Translations under genes and position numbers: made by a program | In this document: positions 28,393 through 37,020 of the stretch, one piece after another | Layout: every line of letters begins with the position of its first letter | How positions within the stretch are numbered: position 1 is the first letter of the stretch | The notes under the pieces: generated by a model | What the model was told of the DNA's origin: nothing | Seen by the model: the letters and a program-made list of their open reading frames with translations, nothing else | Databases searched by the model: none | Assembly: GCA_963674575.2 (NCBI GenBank) | Contig: CAXXQT010000007.1 | Location: forward strand, 620,001-684,000 | DNA length: 64,000 nt | Reading direction: 5' to 3' | From: JAAYAY01 sp963674575 | GTDB lineage: Bacteria > Planctomycetota > Planctomycetia > Pirellulales > Thermoguttaceae

Positions 28393-28421
28393 TTGACAAT
28401 CACTCTTGCCCCACTTAGTCT
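28393..28421 (+). promoter_or_regulatory. Sigma70-type promoter of cassette 4
   Basis: TTGACA (28393-28398), a 17-bp spacer and TAGTCT (28416-28421), again behind an AATAATTATTCGTGC block. Translation starts at 28790, giving a leader of about 360 nt closely similar to that of cassette 3. Confidence 0.78.
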
Positions 28422-28789
28422 CGACTTGGTTTTACTGCCAAGCGTTGCTTCCGTGAGGTTGAGAGATTGGGGTTCGAGATTACTCTCATGAGGCTTGAGA
28501 CGTGGGGCAAACGTGTCGGCCGATGTGGCTATTTCCTTCGCGGACTTGTTCGCGCAGCGGATAGCGACCGCGTCGGCTCGTTGTTTCATCCGTAATCCTG
28601 AACTTGGCTATTACGGGTGTCGTCCGGCCGGGGCACCGGGCTCCGCGACGGCCCAACCTCTGTTGGGTTCATCGCCATTGTGTATCCAACGAATTTGGGC
28701 AGGCTGACCCGCCGCGCTTCCCCTGCGCCATCATCCCCTGCAAGCCTTCAACTTCATTTTCCACTTCCGTTCTCGAGAAGGAGACCATC

Positions 28790-29764
28790 GTGTCCGCTTC
28801 CCATGATCAAACCGGGCGTTCCTTTTTGAGGGTGCGTCCGGGCTTCACCCTCGTCGAATTGCTCGTCGTGATTGCCATCATCGGCATTCTCATTGCCCTG
28901 CTTCTGCCCGCCGTTCAGGCCGCTCGTGAAGCCGCTCGCCGCTCCCAGTGCACCAACCAGCTGAAGCAGCTCGCGCTGGCCATTCACAACTACCACGACA
29001 CGTACAAGGAGCTTCCTCCGGCCGCTGCCGGCGGCTGGGGCCAGACGTGGCACGCCTACATCCTGCCCTTCATCGAACAGCAGGCCGTTTACGATATCTT
29101 TGCGCCGTGGAGCGATTCCGGCTACGCGAATTCCAGCCGACCTACGGATCGCTTCACGATCGTGGCGCAAACGCACATCAAGGGATTCAAGTGTCCTTCG
29201 GATCCGCAGCCCGAGTATTGGAGCTTGAACGACGTGAATAACCGCGGCACGGGCAACTACTGCGTGTGCGTCGGCGGCGACCTGTCGGAATCGGACAACG
29301 TCGACAACGCTCAGACAATTGACGTGCGAAATGCCAACGGAATGATTCTTCCCTACATGTTCACCACCGGCACCCGTCGCCGCCCGTGCGTGCGTCTCGC
29401 GGAAGTGATTGACGGCACCTCGAACACGCTCATGGTGGGCGAGATGCCCTGCACGGTCGAAGCGGCCGTGTGCAATGTTTGTGACCGGACCTATCACTAC
29501 AGCAACGGCATCGACAGCGGTGCCGGCACGGACTACTCCGAAGTGCTCGGGTCCACGTACTTCCCAATCAACTTGATGTTCTCTACGGACCCGAATGTTT
29601 CGGCGGAGACCGAGAAAGAACTGTCCTTCGGAAGCTACCATCCGGGCGGCTGCAACGGTGCGTTGGGCGACGCCTCGGTGCGTTTCTTCGCGGAGACGGT
29701 CGATATGGACATTTGGCGAGCAGTCGGTTCCCGAAACGGCAAGGAACCGCTGGGTGATTTCTAG
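28790..29764 (+). CDS. DUF1559 pilin-like protein, tandem copy 4 (Cys-rich subclass)
   Basis: 324 residues, started at GTG 28790 behind GAGAAGGAGACCATC, the same ribosome site as copies 2 and 3, which use ATG. The prepilin leader, cysteine pairs and HPGGCNGALGDASVRF ending are retained. Visible differences cluster near residues 260-285 (GIDSGAGTDYSEV, then LMFSTDPNVSAETEKEL) and near the C-terminus (RNGKEPLGDF). These C-terminal differences resemble copy 1 (SRNGREPPGEF), which hints at gene conversion among copies. Confidence 0.92.
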   Translation: MSASHDQTGRSFLRVRPGFTLVELLVVIAIIGILIALLLPAVQAAREAARRSQCTNQLKQLALAIHNYHDTYKELPPAAAGGWGQTWHAYILPFIEQQAVYDIFAPWSDSGYANSSRPTDRFTIVAQTHIKGFKCPSDPQPEYWSLNDVNNRGTGNYCVCVGGDLSESDNVDNAQTIDVRNANGMILPYMFTTGTRRRPCVRLAEVIDGTSNTLMVGEMPCTVEAAVCNVCDRTYHYSNGIDSGAGTDYSEVLGSTYFPINLMFSTDPNVSAETEKELSFGSYHPGGCNGALGDASVRFFAETVDMDIWRAVGSRNGKEPLGDF

Positions 29765-29815
29765 GCGGCAGGAGGTCTGCCGGACAACTGCAATAGGGAC
29801 CTTGGAGACGATGCT

Positions 29816-29995
29816 ATGAAGCGAAGAGCACTGTTTGCATTTCTGATGTTGATTTCCATCTCCGGTTTCTCGGTACTCGGTTGTGGAGGAGGAGGTTCCT
29901 CGGACGCGACCATCCCGGATGGAGCCAGCAGCGTGGAAGCCCCGACCGATGACCCGGCCGAGGAAGACGCCGACGCCCTGGCAAGTGGTCCCTGA
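29816..29995 (+). CDS. 59-residue lipoprotein paired with DUF1559 copy 4
   Basis: The third copy of the small lipoprotein, with the same protein sequence as the copy at 27880 by eye: signal MKRRALFAFLMLISISGFSV, lipobox Cys 23 and tail ending ALASGP. It is 51 bp after the DUF1559 stop and is followed by a terminator at 30043-30111. Confidence 0.85.
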   Translation: MKRRALFAFLMLISISGFSVLGCGGGGSSDATIPDGASSVEAPTDDPAEEDADALASGP

Positions 29996-30042
29996 CCTTC
30001 CGGACGGCCATCCGTCGCAACGGCGTCGGAAATCGCGACTGA

Positions 30043-30111
30043 CAGACCCGACGTGCCTTGCGTTTCCCTCCTTCAAGAGGACGGGGGCGCGAGGCGCAGT
30101 CGGGTCTTTTG
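30043..30111 (+). terminator. Terminator of cassette 4
   Basis: AGACCCGACGTGCCTTGCG pairs with CGAGGCGCAGTCGGGTCT and ends in TTTT. It separates the cassette array from the convergent pilus locus. Confidence 0.75.
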
Positions 30112-30217
30112 CTGCGCGGAGTTTCTCCGGACATGTCCGGTGGGAATGGAACGAACTCTGCCCCTTGGGGAACGGGAGGGCGGACCTTCGTCGTGCGAGG
30201 TAGAGGCCGTGGGGAGG

Positions 30218-31423
30218 CTACGTCTTCGAGAGGCCAAAGAGACGGCCCAGGCCGCCGCCTTTTTTCGCGCCCTGCGTTTGGCTGGGCGTTCCCCCGGTGG
30301 TCAGGGCCTCAGCCATGGCGGTGAATGACTGGGTCACGGAGGCCTTGGGGGCCTGTTCGATGAGGGGGACGCCGTTGTTGCGAGCCTCGATCACGGTGCG
30401 GAAGTCGTTGGGAAACTGCCAGTAGATATCGCGACCGATGGTGTCCTTGGCCTTTTTCAAGGTGATATGACCGCTGTCGAGGCCGACCCGGTTCACAACG
30501 ATCTTGACCTTGTCAACCACGCCCTCCATCTGGCTGAAGGAGGCCAGGAGACGGACGATGTTGCGGAGGCACGGCAAATCGAGTTGCGTGACCAGCAGGA
30601 TCTCGTTGGCTGCCTTCAAGGCCACCAGGTCGAGCGGGGTGTAGCTCTTCGACAGGTCGAGGACCAGGTGGGTGAATGTGGCCTTCAGCAGGCCGATCAC
30701 ACGTTGCAGGTCTTCGGAACTGACGAGAGAGGTATCTTCGAGCTGAACCGGACGGGGCAGCAAGAAGACGCCGGAAGAGTGCTTGGTGAGGGACCGTTTG
30801 AGGAGAGAGAAATCCAAACGGGTCACGTTTTGGGCCACGTCCACGAGCGTGTAGTCGGGGATCGTGTCCAGGAAGACGTCGGCATCACCGAGACTCAAAT
30901 CGAGGTCCACGAGAACGACCGAATGAGCCTGTTCCTGGGCAAGGGCGCAGCTCAGATTGACGGCGATGCTGGTGCTTCCCACGCCGCCGGTCGCCCCGGC
31001 GACGGCGATCACCTGGCAGCCGCGGGGTTTGCTGTCGCCTTTTCCGAATCGCCGCTCACTGATGCGTCCCAAAGCGGCGAGCAGGTCTTCAAGGCGCACG
31101 GGCAGCGGCAGAAACTCCTTGGCTCCCGCACGCATTGATTGAAGGATCAGGTTCCCGTCGTTGGAGGTGCTGACCACGAGAACAGCGCACTCGGGAGAGT
31201 CCTCGCTCAAGCGTTTGACGAGTTGGAGCGCTTTTTCCGGGTTCGCGTCGATCGCGACCACCCCGATATCCGGATTCGTTTGCCCGACGACGTCCGCAAA
31301 GAACTCGTATCGCGAGGCCTCGGCTTCGAGCCAGATCATGTCCATGCCCATCAGCATGGACTTGAGGCTTTCGCGAGACGAGTCGTTCGGGTCAACGATC
31401 GCCAGTCGAAGAACGTTGCTCAT
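30218..31423 (-). CDS. cpaE: CpaE/TadZ-like pilus-localisation ATPase
   Basis: A 401-residue protein with a receiver-like N-terminal domain (about 5-125: LRLAIVDPNDSSRESLKSML, then SMRAGAKEFLPLP) and a MinD/ParA-type domain from about 138. The P-loop reads GATGGVGST (143-151). The lysines of the usual deviant Walker A motif (KGGxGKT) are absent, so ATP binding may be weak, as reported for parts of this family. VDLDLSLGDADVFLD and LVLDLSKSY follow. In Tad pili this protein places the secretion machine at a cell site. It is the last gene of the minus-strand pilus locus. Confidence 0.85.
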   Translation of the reverse strand: MSNVLRLAIVDPNDSSRESLKSMLMGMDMIWLEAEASRYEFFADVVGQTNPDIGVVAIDANPEKALQLVKRLSEDSPECAVLVVSTSNDGNLILQSMRAGAKEFLPLPVRLEDLLAALGRISERRFGKGDSKPRGCQVIAVAGATGGVGSTSIAVNLSCALAQEQAHSVVLVDLDLSLGDADVFLDTIPDYTLVDVAQNVTRLDFSLLKRSLTKHSSGVFLLPRPVQLEDTSLVSSEDLQRVIGLLKATFTHLVLDLSKSYTPLDLVALKAANEILLVTQLDLPCLRNIVRLLASFSQMEGVVDKVKIVVNRVGLDSGHITLKKAKDTIGRDIYWQFPNDFRTVIEARNNGVPLIEQAPKASVTQSFTAMAEALTTGGTPSQTQGAKKGGGLGRLFGLSKT

Positions 31424-31506
31424 GGCAGTCTGTTCGGTGAAGCCAATCGAGAGTGTCTCGATTTCCAGGACAACAAAGATTCAGCATCCTACTGAATATT
31501 GCTTAT

Positions 31507-33273
31507 TTATTGAGGTGAGTCGTAGCCGATCGGGCCAATCAGGCCCGGAAGCTGCGAGGTTGAGGACGCCGAGGTCGACACAGGCAGGGTTCTCGGCACA
31601 GGCGTGCTAACCGGACTGGTCGGTTGCGTGTTCCGGGAATTCACCGAAGCGGCCGGGGGCACGTCCGGGGTGGGCGGCGTGGCCTTCTGCTTGGGAGCCG
31701 GCTGCGACGGTGGTACGGAATTCGGGGCGGGTTCCGCGCCGGGCGTCGGGATTTCTCGCATCTCGATGATTTGGCCTTCGCCGGCATCGACCATGGACGG
31801 CATCGCTTCCCCCGCGCCGTTGCACTTGGCACAGCCCGTGCCATTGCAAGCGGAACAGCAATCGGGAACTTCGACATAGCCTCTCATGAAGAGTTCCCAG
31901 TCGTCGGGGCTCGTCGTCCGCATTCCCGGCCCGCACGGAGGCACTTGCTCCGCATCCATACCGGCAACGAGTTCCGGGGTGACGAGGATGAGCAGTTCGA
32001 CCTCGTTTCTTTCTTCCTCGGTGCGGCGGAAGGCGGCCCCGATATAGGGCAACTCGCTCACCCACGGAATACCTTGTCGCTGTTCCTCGATGCGAGTTTG
32101 AATCAAGCCGGCGATTGCCAGGGTCTGTCCGGCTTCCATCTCGACTCCCGTATCGACGCGGCGATTGCGGAAGGCGGGCTGGTCGTCGGTGCTACGAGCC
32201 CCGTCGATTTCGCTGACTTCGGGACGTATTTCGAGGCGAATGCGTCCATTGCCGAGAACGATGGGGACGAAATCGACCTGGGTGCCGTAGGGTTTGTAGG
32301 TTGTGGTGGGCGTGACGCCGACGCCGCCGCCCGTTGTGACGGGCACTTCGCCGCCAGACTGGAAACTGGCCGGGCGTCCACTGACGGTCACGAGAGTCGG
32401 TTCGGCGAGCAACTTGGCCAGGTTGTCTCGCCGCATGGCTTCGAGAACGCCAAAGAACGTGCTTGGGCCGTTGACCACGTTGAAGAGGAAATTGCCATCG
32501 CCGGTGACGGATGCCGGATCGGTTCCTGTGGCAAGGGTCACGTCGCTGATCAGACCCGCGGCGGCGGATGTGATCTGGTTGGTGCCCGAGAGATAGGTCC
32601 AGTCGAATCCGAGGGCACGCAGTTTGGTCCGCGACACCTCCATCACCTTCACGTGGAGCAGCACCTGCTGGACGCCCCCGACCTGCAACCGCGTTGTCAC
32701 CTTGTTGGGATAGAACGTCTCGGCGATCCGGATGATCGACGTCACGTCATAGGCCTGGTCGACGTAGCCCGAGATAAGAACGTTGTCCGCGTACCCGCGG
32801 ATTTTCAGCGACGCGTTGGGGAACTGCTCCGAGAGGATCATCTCCAGTTCGCGGGTGTCGCCGTAGACGACCACATCCACCGTATAGATGTTGTTGTCCT
32901 CATCCCAGAGGTTCACCTGGGTCACGCCAGCCTTCTTCGCCGCCAATTGGATGTCCGTAGGCGACAGGGGCGTGAGATCCAGGATCTCCGGGTTGTTGAC
33001 CTGCGCTTGTGGGATCTTCCGATCAAGCGTCAGGATCCGACTCGAATTCACCGTCATCTGTTGCCGCTCGTTGGCGGAGCGAATCTGGTGAATGATCGAA
33101 TTGGAACGATTCTCGCCGGTTTCCGCCGCCTGAGCGGGCAAAACCAGGATCGATCCGGCGATGGAGAGGATCAAGGCCGCCAACCATGCCGCCGGTTGTG
33201 CATCACCCGCGGTCGTGGCAAACCAACCAATTCCATTAGGGCCTCGAAGAGCCGCGATCGCTTGCCTAACCAT
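31507..33273 (-). CDS. cpaC: RcpA/CpaC-like Tad pilus secretin with C-terminal zinc-knuckle motif
   Basis: About 588 residues from ATG 33273, chosen because the signal segment (LAALILSIAGSILVLPAQAAE) then lies near the start. The N-terminal pilus-formation domain (MTVNSSRILTLDRKIPQAQV) is followed by a BON-like part (ISGYVDQAYDVTSIIRIA) and the secretin pore domain ending in RNEVELLILVTPELV. It should form the outer-membrane channel for the Flp fibre. Unusually, the tail holds CSACNGTGCAKCNGAG, two overlapping CxxCxGxG units like those of DnaJ zinc fingers. A Pro/Thr/Ser-rich segment then ends the protein. Confidence 0.88.
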   Translation of the reverse strand: MVRQAIAALRGPNGIGWFATTAGDAQPAAWLAALILSIAGSILVLPAQAAETGENRSNSIIHQIRSANERQQMTVNSSRILTLDRKIPQAQVNNPEILDLTPLSPTDIQLAAKKAGVTQVNLWDEDNNIYTVDVVVYGDTRELEMILSEQFPNASLKIRGYADNVLISGYVDQAYDVTSIIRIAETFYPNKVTTRLQVGGVQQVLLHVKVMEVSRTKLRALGFDWTYLSGTNQITSAAAGLISDVTLATGTDPASVTGDGNFLFNVVNGPSTFFGVLEAMRRDNLAKLLAEPTLVTVSGRPASFQSGGEVPVTTGGGVGVTPTTTYKPYGTQVDFVPIVLGNGRIRLEIRPEVSEIDGARSTDDQPAFRNRRVDTGVEMEAGQTLAIAGLIQTRIEEQRQGIPWVSELPYIGAAFRRTEEERNEVELLILVTPELVAGMDAEQVPPCGPGMRTTSPDDWELFMRGYVEVPDCCSACNGTGCAKCNGAGEAMPSMVDAGEGQIIEMREIPTPGAEPAPNSVPPSQPAPKQKATPPTPDVPPAASVNSRNTQPTSPVSTPVPRTLPVSTSASSTSQLPGLIGPIGYDSPQ

Positions 33274-33531
33274 CCCTGTATCTTCCTTGATATTGGCCGG
33301 AGCTTGCCCACTCCGGCTGGTACTCCGTTTTCGTCGACCCATCCGCAACGCGACCCTGTGTCGCGTTGATCGGCTGTCCGCGAAATGTCGTTTCCGTTCG
33401 TCCGTGAACCGGAAACTCGCTCCTCGAGTTTCCCGATCCCACAGCGGGTCAAACCCGCAACGCAATACGGCCCGCAAACAAGCATGCATGCCGCACGCAA
33501 GTTCCAAACCAAGACTCTACAAAAACCTCCC

Positions 33532-34641
33532 TCAGTCAGTCGGAGTTCTTGCGTCCTCCGGCGGCGTGGGCTTGGTTTCCACGGGGGGGTTGTCAATCGA
33601 CGGGGCTTTCCCGCCATCTCCCTTGTTGTCGTCTTTCGACGCCGCATCGCTGTCTGCTTTTGAACTGGGCGAGGGGCTGCGGAGGATCTTCCAGTGAAAC
33701 GCGGGCGAACCGCTCTTTCCGGCCTCCGAAGACGCCTCAGACTCCTCCGTGCTCTGCATGACGACCTCTTGCACCTCGGAGCCGTTGATGACTCGAACGG
33801 TGTGGCTGGGACGCTGCGACAGGAGAACAGTTGGCTCGACGGGGACCGGCGTGGCTTGGGGAGCCGGTTCTGCCCCTTTCAGCACGCTGTCCGTCTCCCG
33901 ATCGGCAATTTCCGAATCGCCGAAGATCTGGGCGATTCGGTGCCCTTCTTCCGGCAGTTCCGCTTCGTCATGGTCGTTGGGGCTTCGCAGGGCCAGGCGG
34001 AGTTTGCCCAACTCGTGGGCCAGCATGACTCGCTCGGTCTGGTCCGGCGTGAGCAGCAGGGAGATCGTCTTGGCGCGAATCGACTGTCCGCTCTCGTCCG
34101 ACTCCAGGGTATACGTGGAGTCGACGGCAAACACCTTGATGTCCTGGAGGATGGTCTTGGTCATCGTCTTGCGGATGTCTTTGCTCTGTTTGACATAGAC
34201 AAGGACATCCACGCGGTCTCCGGGGAGGATCATCGCGGCGCCGCCGCTGACTTCGTCCACTTTCACCGGAACCGAACGGTAGCCGAGGGGGATGGTGACC
34301 GCCGCGCCTCCGGCACTCTCTCCCTTGCTCAACAACTTCACTTCGAGAATGGGTTCTCCGGCGAAGAGTTTGGCGCGGGGACGACGGCCTTCGATATCCT
34401 CGAGTTTGCCGATGGCGCCTTCCGGGACCTTGCCCTTGGGCCATTGCTCCAACTTCAATTTCTCAGCATCCAGGACGTTGCCCATGGGAACGTCTTCCTT
34501 GACCACGAATACCGGTTGGGTCTCAATTTCCTGGGCAGCGGGCGTGGCGGAACGGCGCGCCATGACCTGGGTGATACCGATTGACGCAACGATACCGCAA
34601 ATCAAGGCGAAGACGAGCAAGATGAGTGACTTGGATTGCAT
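33532..34641 (-). CDS. cpaB: CpaB/RcpC-like Flp pilus assembly protein (SAF domain)
   Basis: A 369-residue protein. An N-terminal membrane anchor (KSLILLVFALICGIVASIGI) is followed by the SAF-like domain typical of CpaB/RcpC (FVVKEDVPMGNVLDAEKLKL, then RPRAKLFAGEPILEVKLL). The RcpC domain segment is VPVKVDEVSGGAAMILPGDR with VDVLVYVKQS. The C-terminal hundred residues are acidic, Ser/Pro-rich and probably disordered. In Tad systems it sits in the periplasm by the secretin. The secretin gene follows downstream. Upstream, 34642-35065 holds no gene I can support. Confidence 0.87.
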   Translation of the reverse strand: MQSKSLILLVFALICGIVASIGITQVMARRSATPAAQEIETQPVFVVKEDVPMGNVLDAEKLKLEQWPKGKVPEGAIGKLEDIEGRRPRAKLFAGEPILEVKLLSKGESAGGAAVTIPLGYRSVPVKVDEVSGGAAMILPGDRVDVLVYVKQSKDIRKTMTKTILQDIKVFAVDSTYTLESDESGQSIRAKTISLLLTPDQTERVMLAHELGKLRLALRSPNDHDEAELPEEGHRIAQIFGDSEIADRETDSVLKGAEPAPQATPVPVEPTVLLSQRPSHTVRVINGSEVQEVVMQSTEESEASSEAGKSGSPAFHWKILRSPSPSSKADSDAASKDDNKGDGGKAPSIDNPPVETKPTPPEDARTPTD

Positions 34642-35065
34642 GAGGAGTTCCGTTTGGTTGCCTCGGGAGGATCGGCAACTGCCCCTCCAAGGCCGCGCCG
34701 GGAGGGACTCCGTCCTCCGAGTGGTTTTCAGAAGACGGTCTCTCGACGTGTTGTATATGGGGGAATCCCAAGGGACCTCGATCCGAGGATCGAGCTACCC
34801 GTGATTCCGGGGAACGCTACTGTTGCGGGACGTTCTTTCGTGCGATCCGCTCTTTCGGGGAGTTGGCCGCCTCGTCGCCCCACGCCGGATGTTCCTGCGC
34901 CGGGACGGGGAAATGGAAGCGACACCACACCCTGTCCTGTTCTTCGGCAGGACTGGCACACTTTCTCCAATTTGCACCCCGTTTCCTCCACAGTTACCGT
35001 TCGGAGCTCACGGGGGGGCTCACGCCAGCAGGAGAAAATAGGCGAGTTGGGGGGCTTGTCGAGGT

Positions 35066-35641
35066 TCACAGTCCGATTCCCAGGTAGGCGAAGTAAGCGA
35101 TCGTTCCAATGGCAATTGGAATCCCGTAAGGAAGCAGCATCATGGAAGGTTTCCGCTTTGCCGCTATCTCCGAGAGCTTGCTGGGGCTTCGGATGATCAG
35201 GATTTCATTGGCGATGCTGAAGAACTGCTTCTGGTGGTGACGCCATTTACGGCTGACAACCACCATGATGACGGCAATGAGCGCTCCGATGATGGCCGAC
35301 ACGATGAAGGCCCAGAAGGTCTGAGAAGCGCCGACCCAGGCGCCGACGCCGGCGAGCAGCTTCACGTCGCCTGCCCCCATGCCGCCGATGGCGTAGGCCG
35401 GGAGCAGGAGGCCGAGACCGATGGCGGTTCCCCAGAGGCTCGCTCCGACGCCTGCCCAACCGTAGATGATCCCGCTGGCCAGCCATCCCGAGAGGATCAT
35501 GGGGAAGGTGATCCAATTCGGCACTTTGAGCTGCCGTCCGTCGATCACGGCGGCCACGATCAGGATTACGCTGACCAAGCCCCAAACCGAGCAGACGAGG
35601 AACAGGTTGTCTGCCATTTGATCGGTAACCATTTCCAACAT
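35066..35641 (-). CDS. cpaA: CpaA/TadV-type prepilin peptidase
   Basis: A 191-residue inner-membrane aspartic peptidase of family A24. The two catalytic aspartates are visible: Asp 34 in VIDGRQLKVPNW and Asp 92 in GGMGAGDVKLLAG. Six or so hydrophobic helices are present. It lacks the N-terminal methylase domain of full PilD, as expected for the Tad branch. It should process the Flp pilin at 36010 and possibly the DUF1559 leaders. The ATG at 35641 has GGAG about 13 bases upstream. Confidence 0.9.
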   Translation of the reverse strand: MLEMVTDQMADNLFLVCSVWGLVSVILIVAAVIDGRQLKVPNWITFPMILSGWLASGIIYGWAGVGASLWGTAIGLGLLLPAYAIGGMGAGDVKLLAGVGAWVGASQTFWAFIVSAIIGALIAVIMVVVSRKWRHHQKQFFSIANEILIIRSPSKLSEIAAKRKPSMMLLPYGIPIAIGTIAYFAYLGIGL

Positions 35642-35698
35642 CGTGTTTTTCTCCGTGGAATTCTCGAAAGCCAGGACTGGTCGGGCTGCGCGATCTTG

Positions 35699-35809
35699 CT
35701 AGGCCCGGTTGTTGATGCAGAGGTTCATCCAACTGGCCGCGATCGTGGCGAATACCACAACGATCTGGGCGATCGTCACGTACAGTGAGGAAACGTTGAA
35801 CGGTTCCAC
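35699..35809 (-). CDS. 36-residue single-helix membrane protein in the pilus locus
   Basis: A GTG at 35809 follows GGGAGC at suitable spacing. The product VEPFNVSSLYVTIAQIVVVF continues into a second half ending WMNLCINNRA, giving one hydrophobic helix (about residues 9-27). It lies between the pilin and the prepilin peptidase on the same strand. Size and position suggest a small pilus accessory or inner-membrane partner. No known family is recognised. The coding call rests on ribosome site, hydrophobic pattern and genomic slot. Confidence 0.55.
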   Translation of the reverse strand: MEPFNVSSLYVTIAQIVVVFATIAASWMNLCINNRA

Positions 35810-35882
35810 CTGCGAGCTCCCTTTCCGGCTGAATGAACGAATCAAGAACAGGTTCCAGGGGACCTGTTATGCAAGTCTAGGC

Positions 35883-35927
35883 CAAAAAAAACCCCCTCGG
35901 CACCAATTTCTTGGAATACCGAGGGGG
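35883..35927 (-). terminator. Bidirectional-looking terminator after the Flp pilin gene
   Basis: Arms CCCCCTCGG and CCGAGGGGG surround a 17-nt loop. An A-run lies to the left (a U-run in the minus-strand transcript) and a T-run to the right. It would cap most pilin transcripts and let only some continue into the downstream pilus genes, raising pilin over machinery. Confidence 0.8.
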
Positions 35928-36009
35928 CGATTTTTTCGGTGCAGGGGGAACGGCACGCTTGGCTACGCCAAACCGCCGAACCACCCAGATGACCTCACGG
36001 CGAGAAGGG

Positions 36010-36198
36010 CTAGCTGGAACTCACGCCGTTGAGCTCGTCGGTAATCGCGTCGAACTGTTCCGACGTGGCCGTTCCGAGCGAGCTGATCGCCGTCAAGCAG
36101 ACGATGATGATCAAAGCGAGCATCACCGCATATTCGACTGCAGTGGGGCCATCTTCCGAAACGAGGAAACGTTGCACTTTCTGGGCGAGCGATCTCAT
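36010..36198 (-). CDS. flp: Flp-type pilin
   Basis: The 62-residue major subunit candidate of the Tad pilus. ATG 36198 follows GGAGG closely. The leader RSLAQKVQRFLVSEDG is followed by the Flp motif PTAVEYAVMLALIIIVCL, with Glu at +5 after the predicted cleavage at Gly and the Glu-Tyr pair characteristic of Flp. A short hydrophilic end (ATSEQFDAITDELNGVSSS) completes it. It is the first gene of the minus-strand locus and is followed by a terminator, typical for high expression of the fibre subunit. Confidence 0.92.
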   Translation of the reverse strand: MRSLAQKVQRFLVSEDGPTAVEYAVMLALIIIVCLTAISSLGTATSEQFDAITDELNGVSSS

Positions 36199-37020
36199 AA
36201 AGTTCCTCCAAAATTCGTGGACCCGGGGTACGTGGTCGTACTTCGATCGGGACCATCCGAAAAAACCAAGGCGGGATTCCTCCAACGTCACGTCTCCACG
36301 TGGGGGAGACGCTGCCTGCAAGTGCATCGTCGGAAACCCTTACCATTACATGGAAGTGCCTCTTCCTCGCTCGCAGCCGATTTGCTGTATGACAGGTTGT
36401 CCCGAGGATCGGTAACGGAAAGAGCAATCCTCCCGGGACCGTTCCTCCCGCCGACCGTTGGTCGGCGGCGTCATCCTTTCGGCAACCAGGCTACCGGAAG
36501 ACTCCGGCCCTTGGCTTTGCGTCCCGGCTTTGCAGCCGGTTTGCCTTTCTCGAGGATGGGAGGCGGCAGGCCTCTGGTTATCATGAGAGTCACGCCGAAA
36601 GGACGAGCGAGTCGTTGAAATCCGGCGGAAAAGGACTCTCGCGGCATCCTCTCGGACCCCGCTGGAGCATCGAGTGCTTTCGCGTTTCGATCCTCTGTAA
36701 TGAAACCTATGTCACGTCTCGGCGATGTCAAACTTCGCTCGAAAGCTTTCTTGAGTGGTTTTCTGGGAATCCGGCGGCTCCCGTTCCGGGGGCATCAGCA
36801 TGCCTGTCAGATTCCTTACAAACGGGACCGGCTGGCCCCGCCTCCGCTCGGTTCCCAACGTTTGCGGCCGTGCCTTCCTTGTTCCTGCTATGGCGATGGC
36901 CTTTCACGACACGGGGTCGTCACCTGGACAAAGCCCCCGAGGTAGTCTAGGGTTGTCAAGGATATCGATGAGTGTCTCACGCGAGAGAAGAACGACTTGA
37001 GTCAGAAGGGAGCACGCCAA
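36199..37020. other. Long non-coding divergent region between pilin and epimerase
   Basis: More than 800 bp without a supportable gene. It must hold the promoters for flp (minus) and the epimerase (plus). Several inverted repeats are visible, for example CCGCCGACC-GTT-GGTCGGCGG at about 36449-36469 and GGCTTTGCAGCC near 36526. Open frames here have no ribosome sites or protein-like composition. Confidence 0.5.

Noticed and set aside
34642..35065. Possible extra gene between cpaB and cpaA
   Set aside because: Short frames on both strands lack ribosome sites and protein-like composition. Treated as a non-coding spacer.
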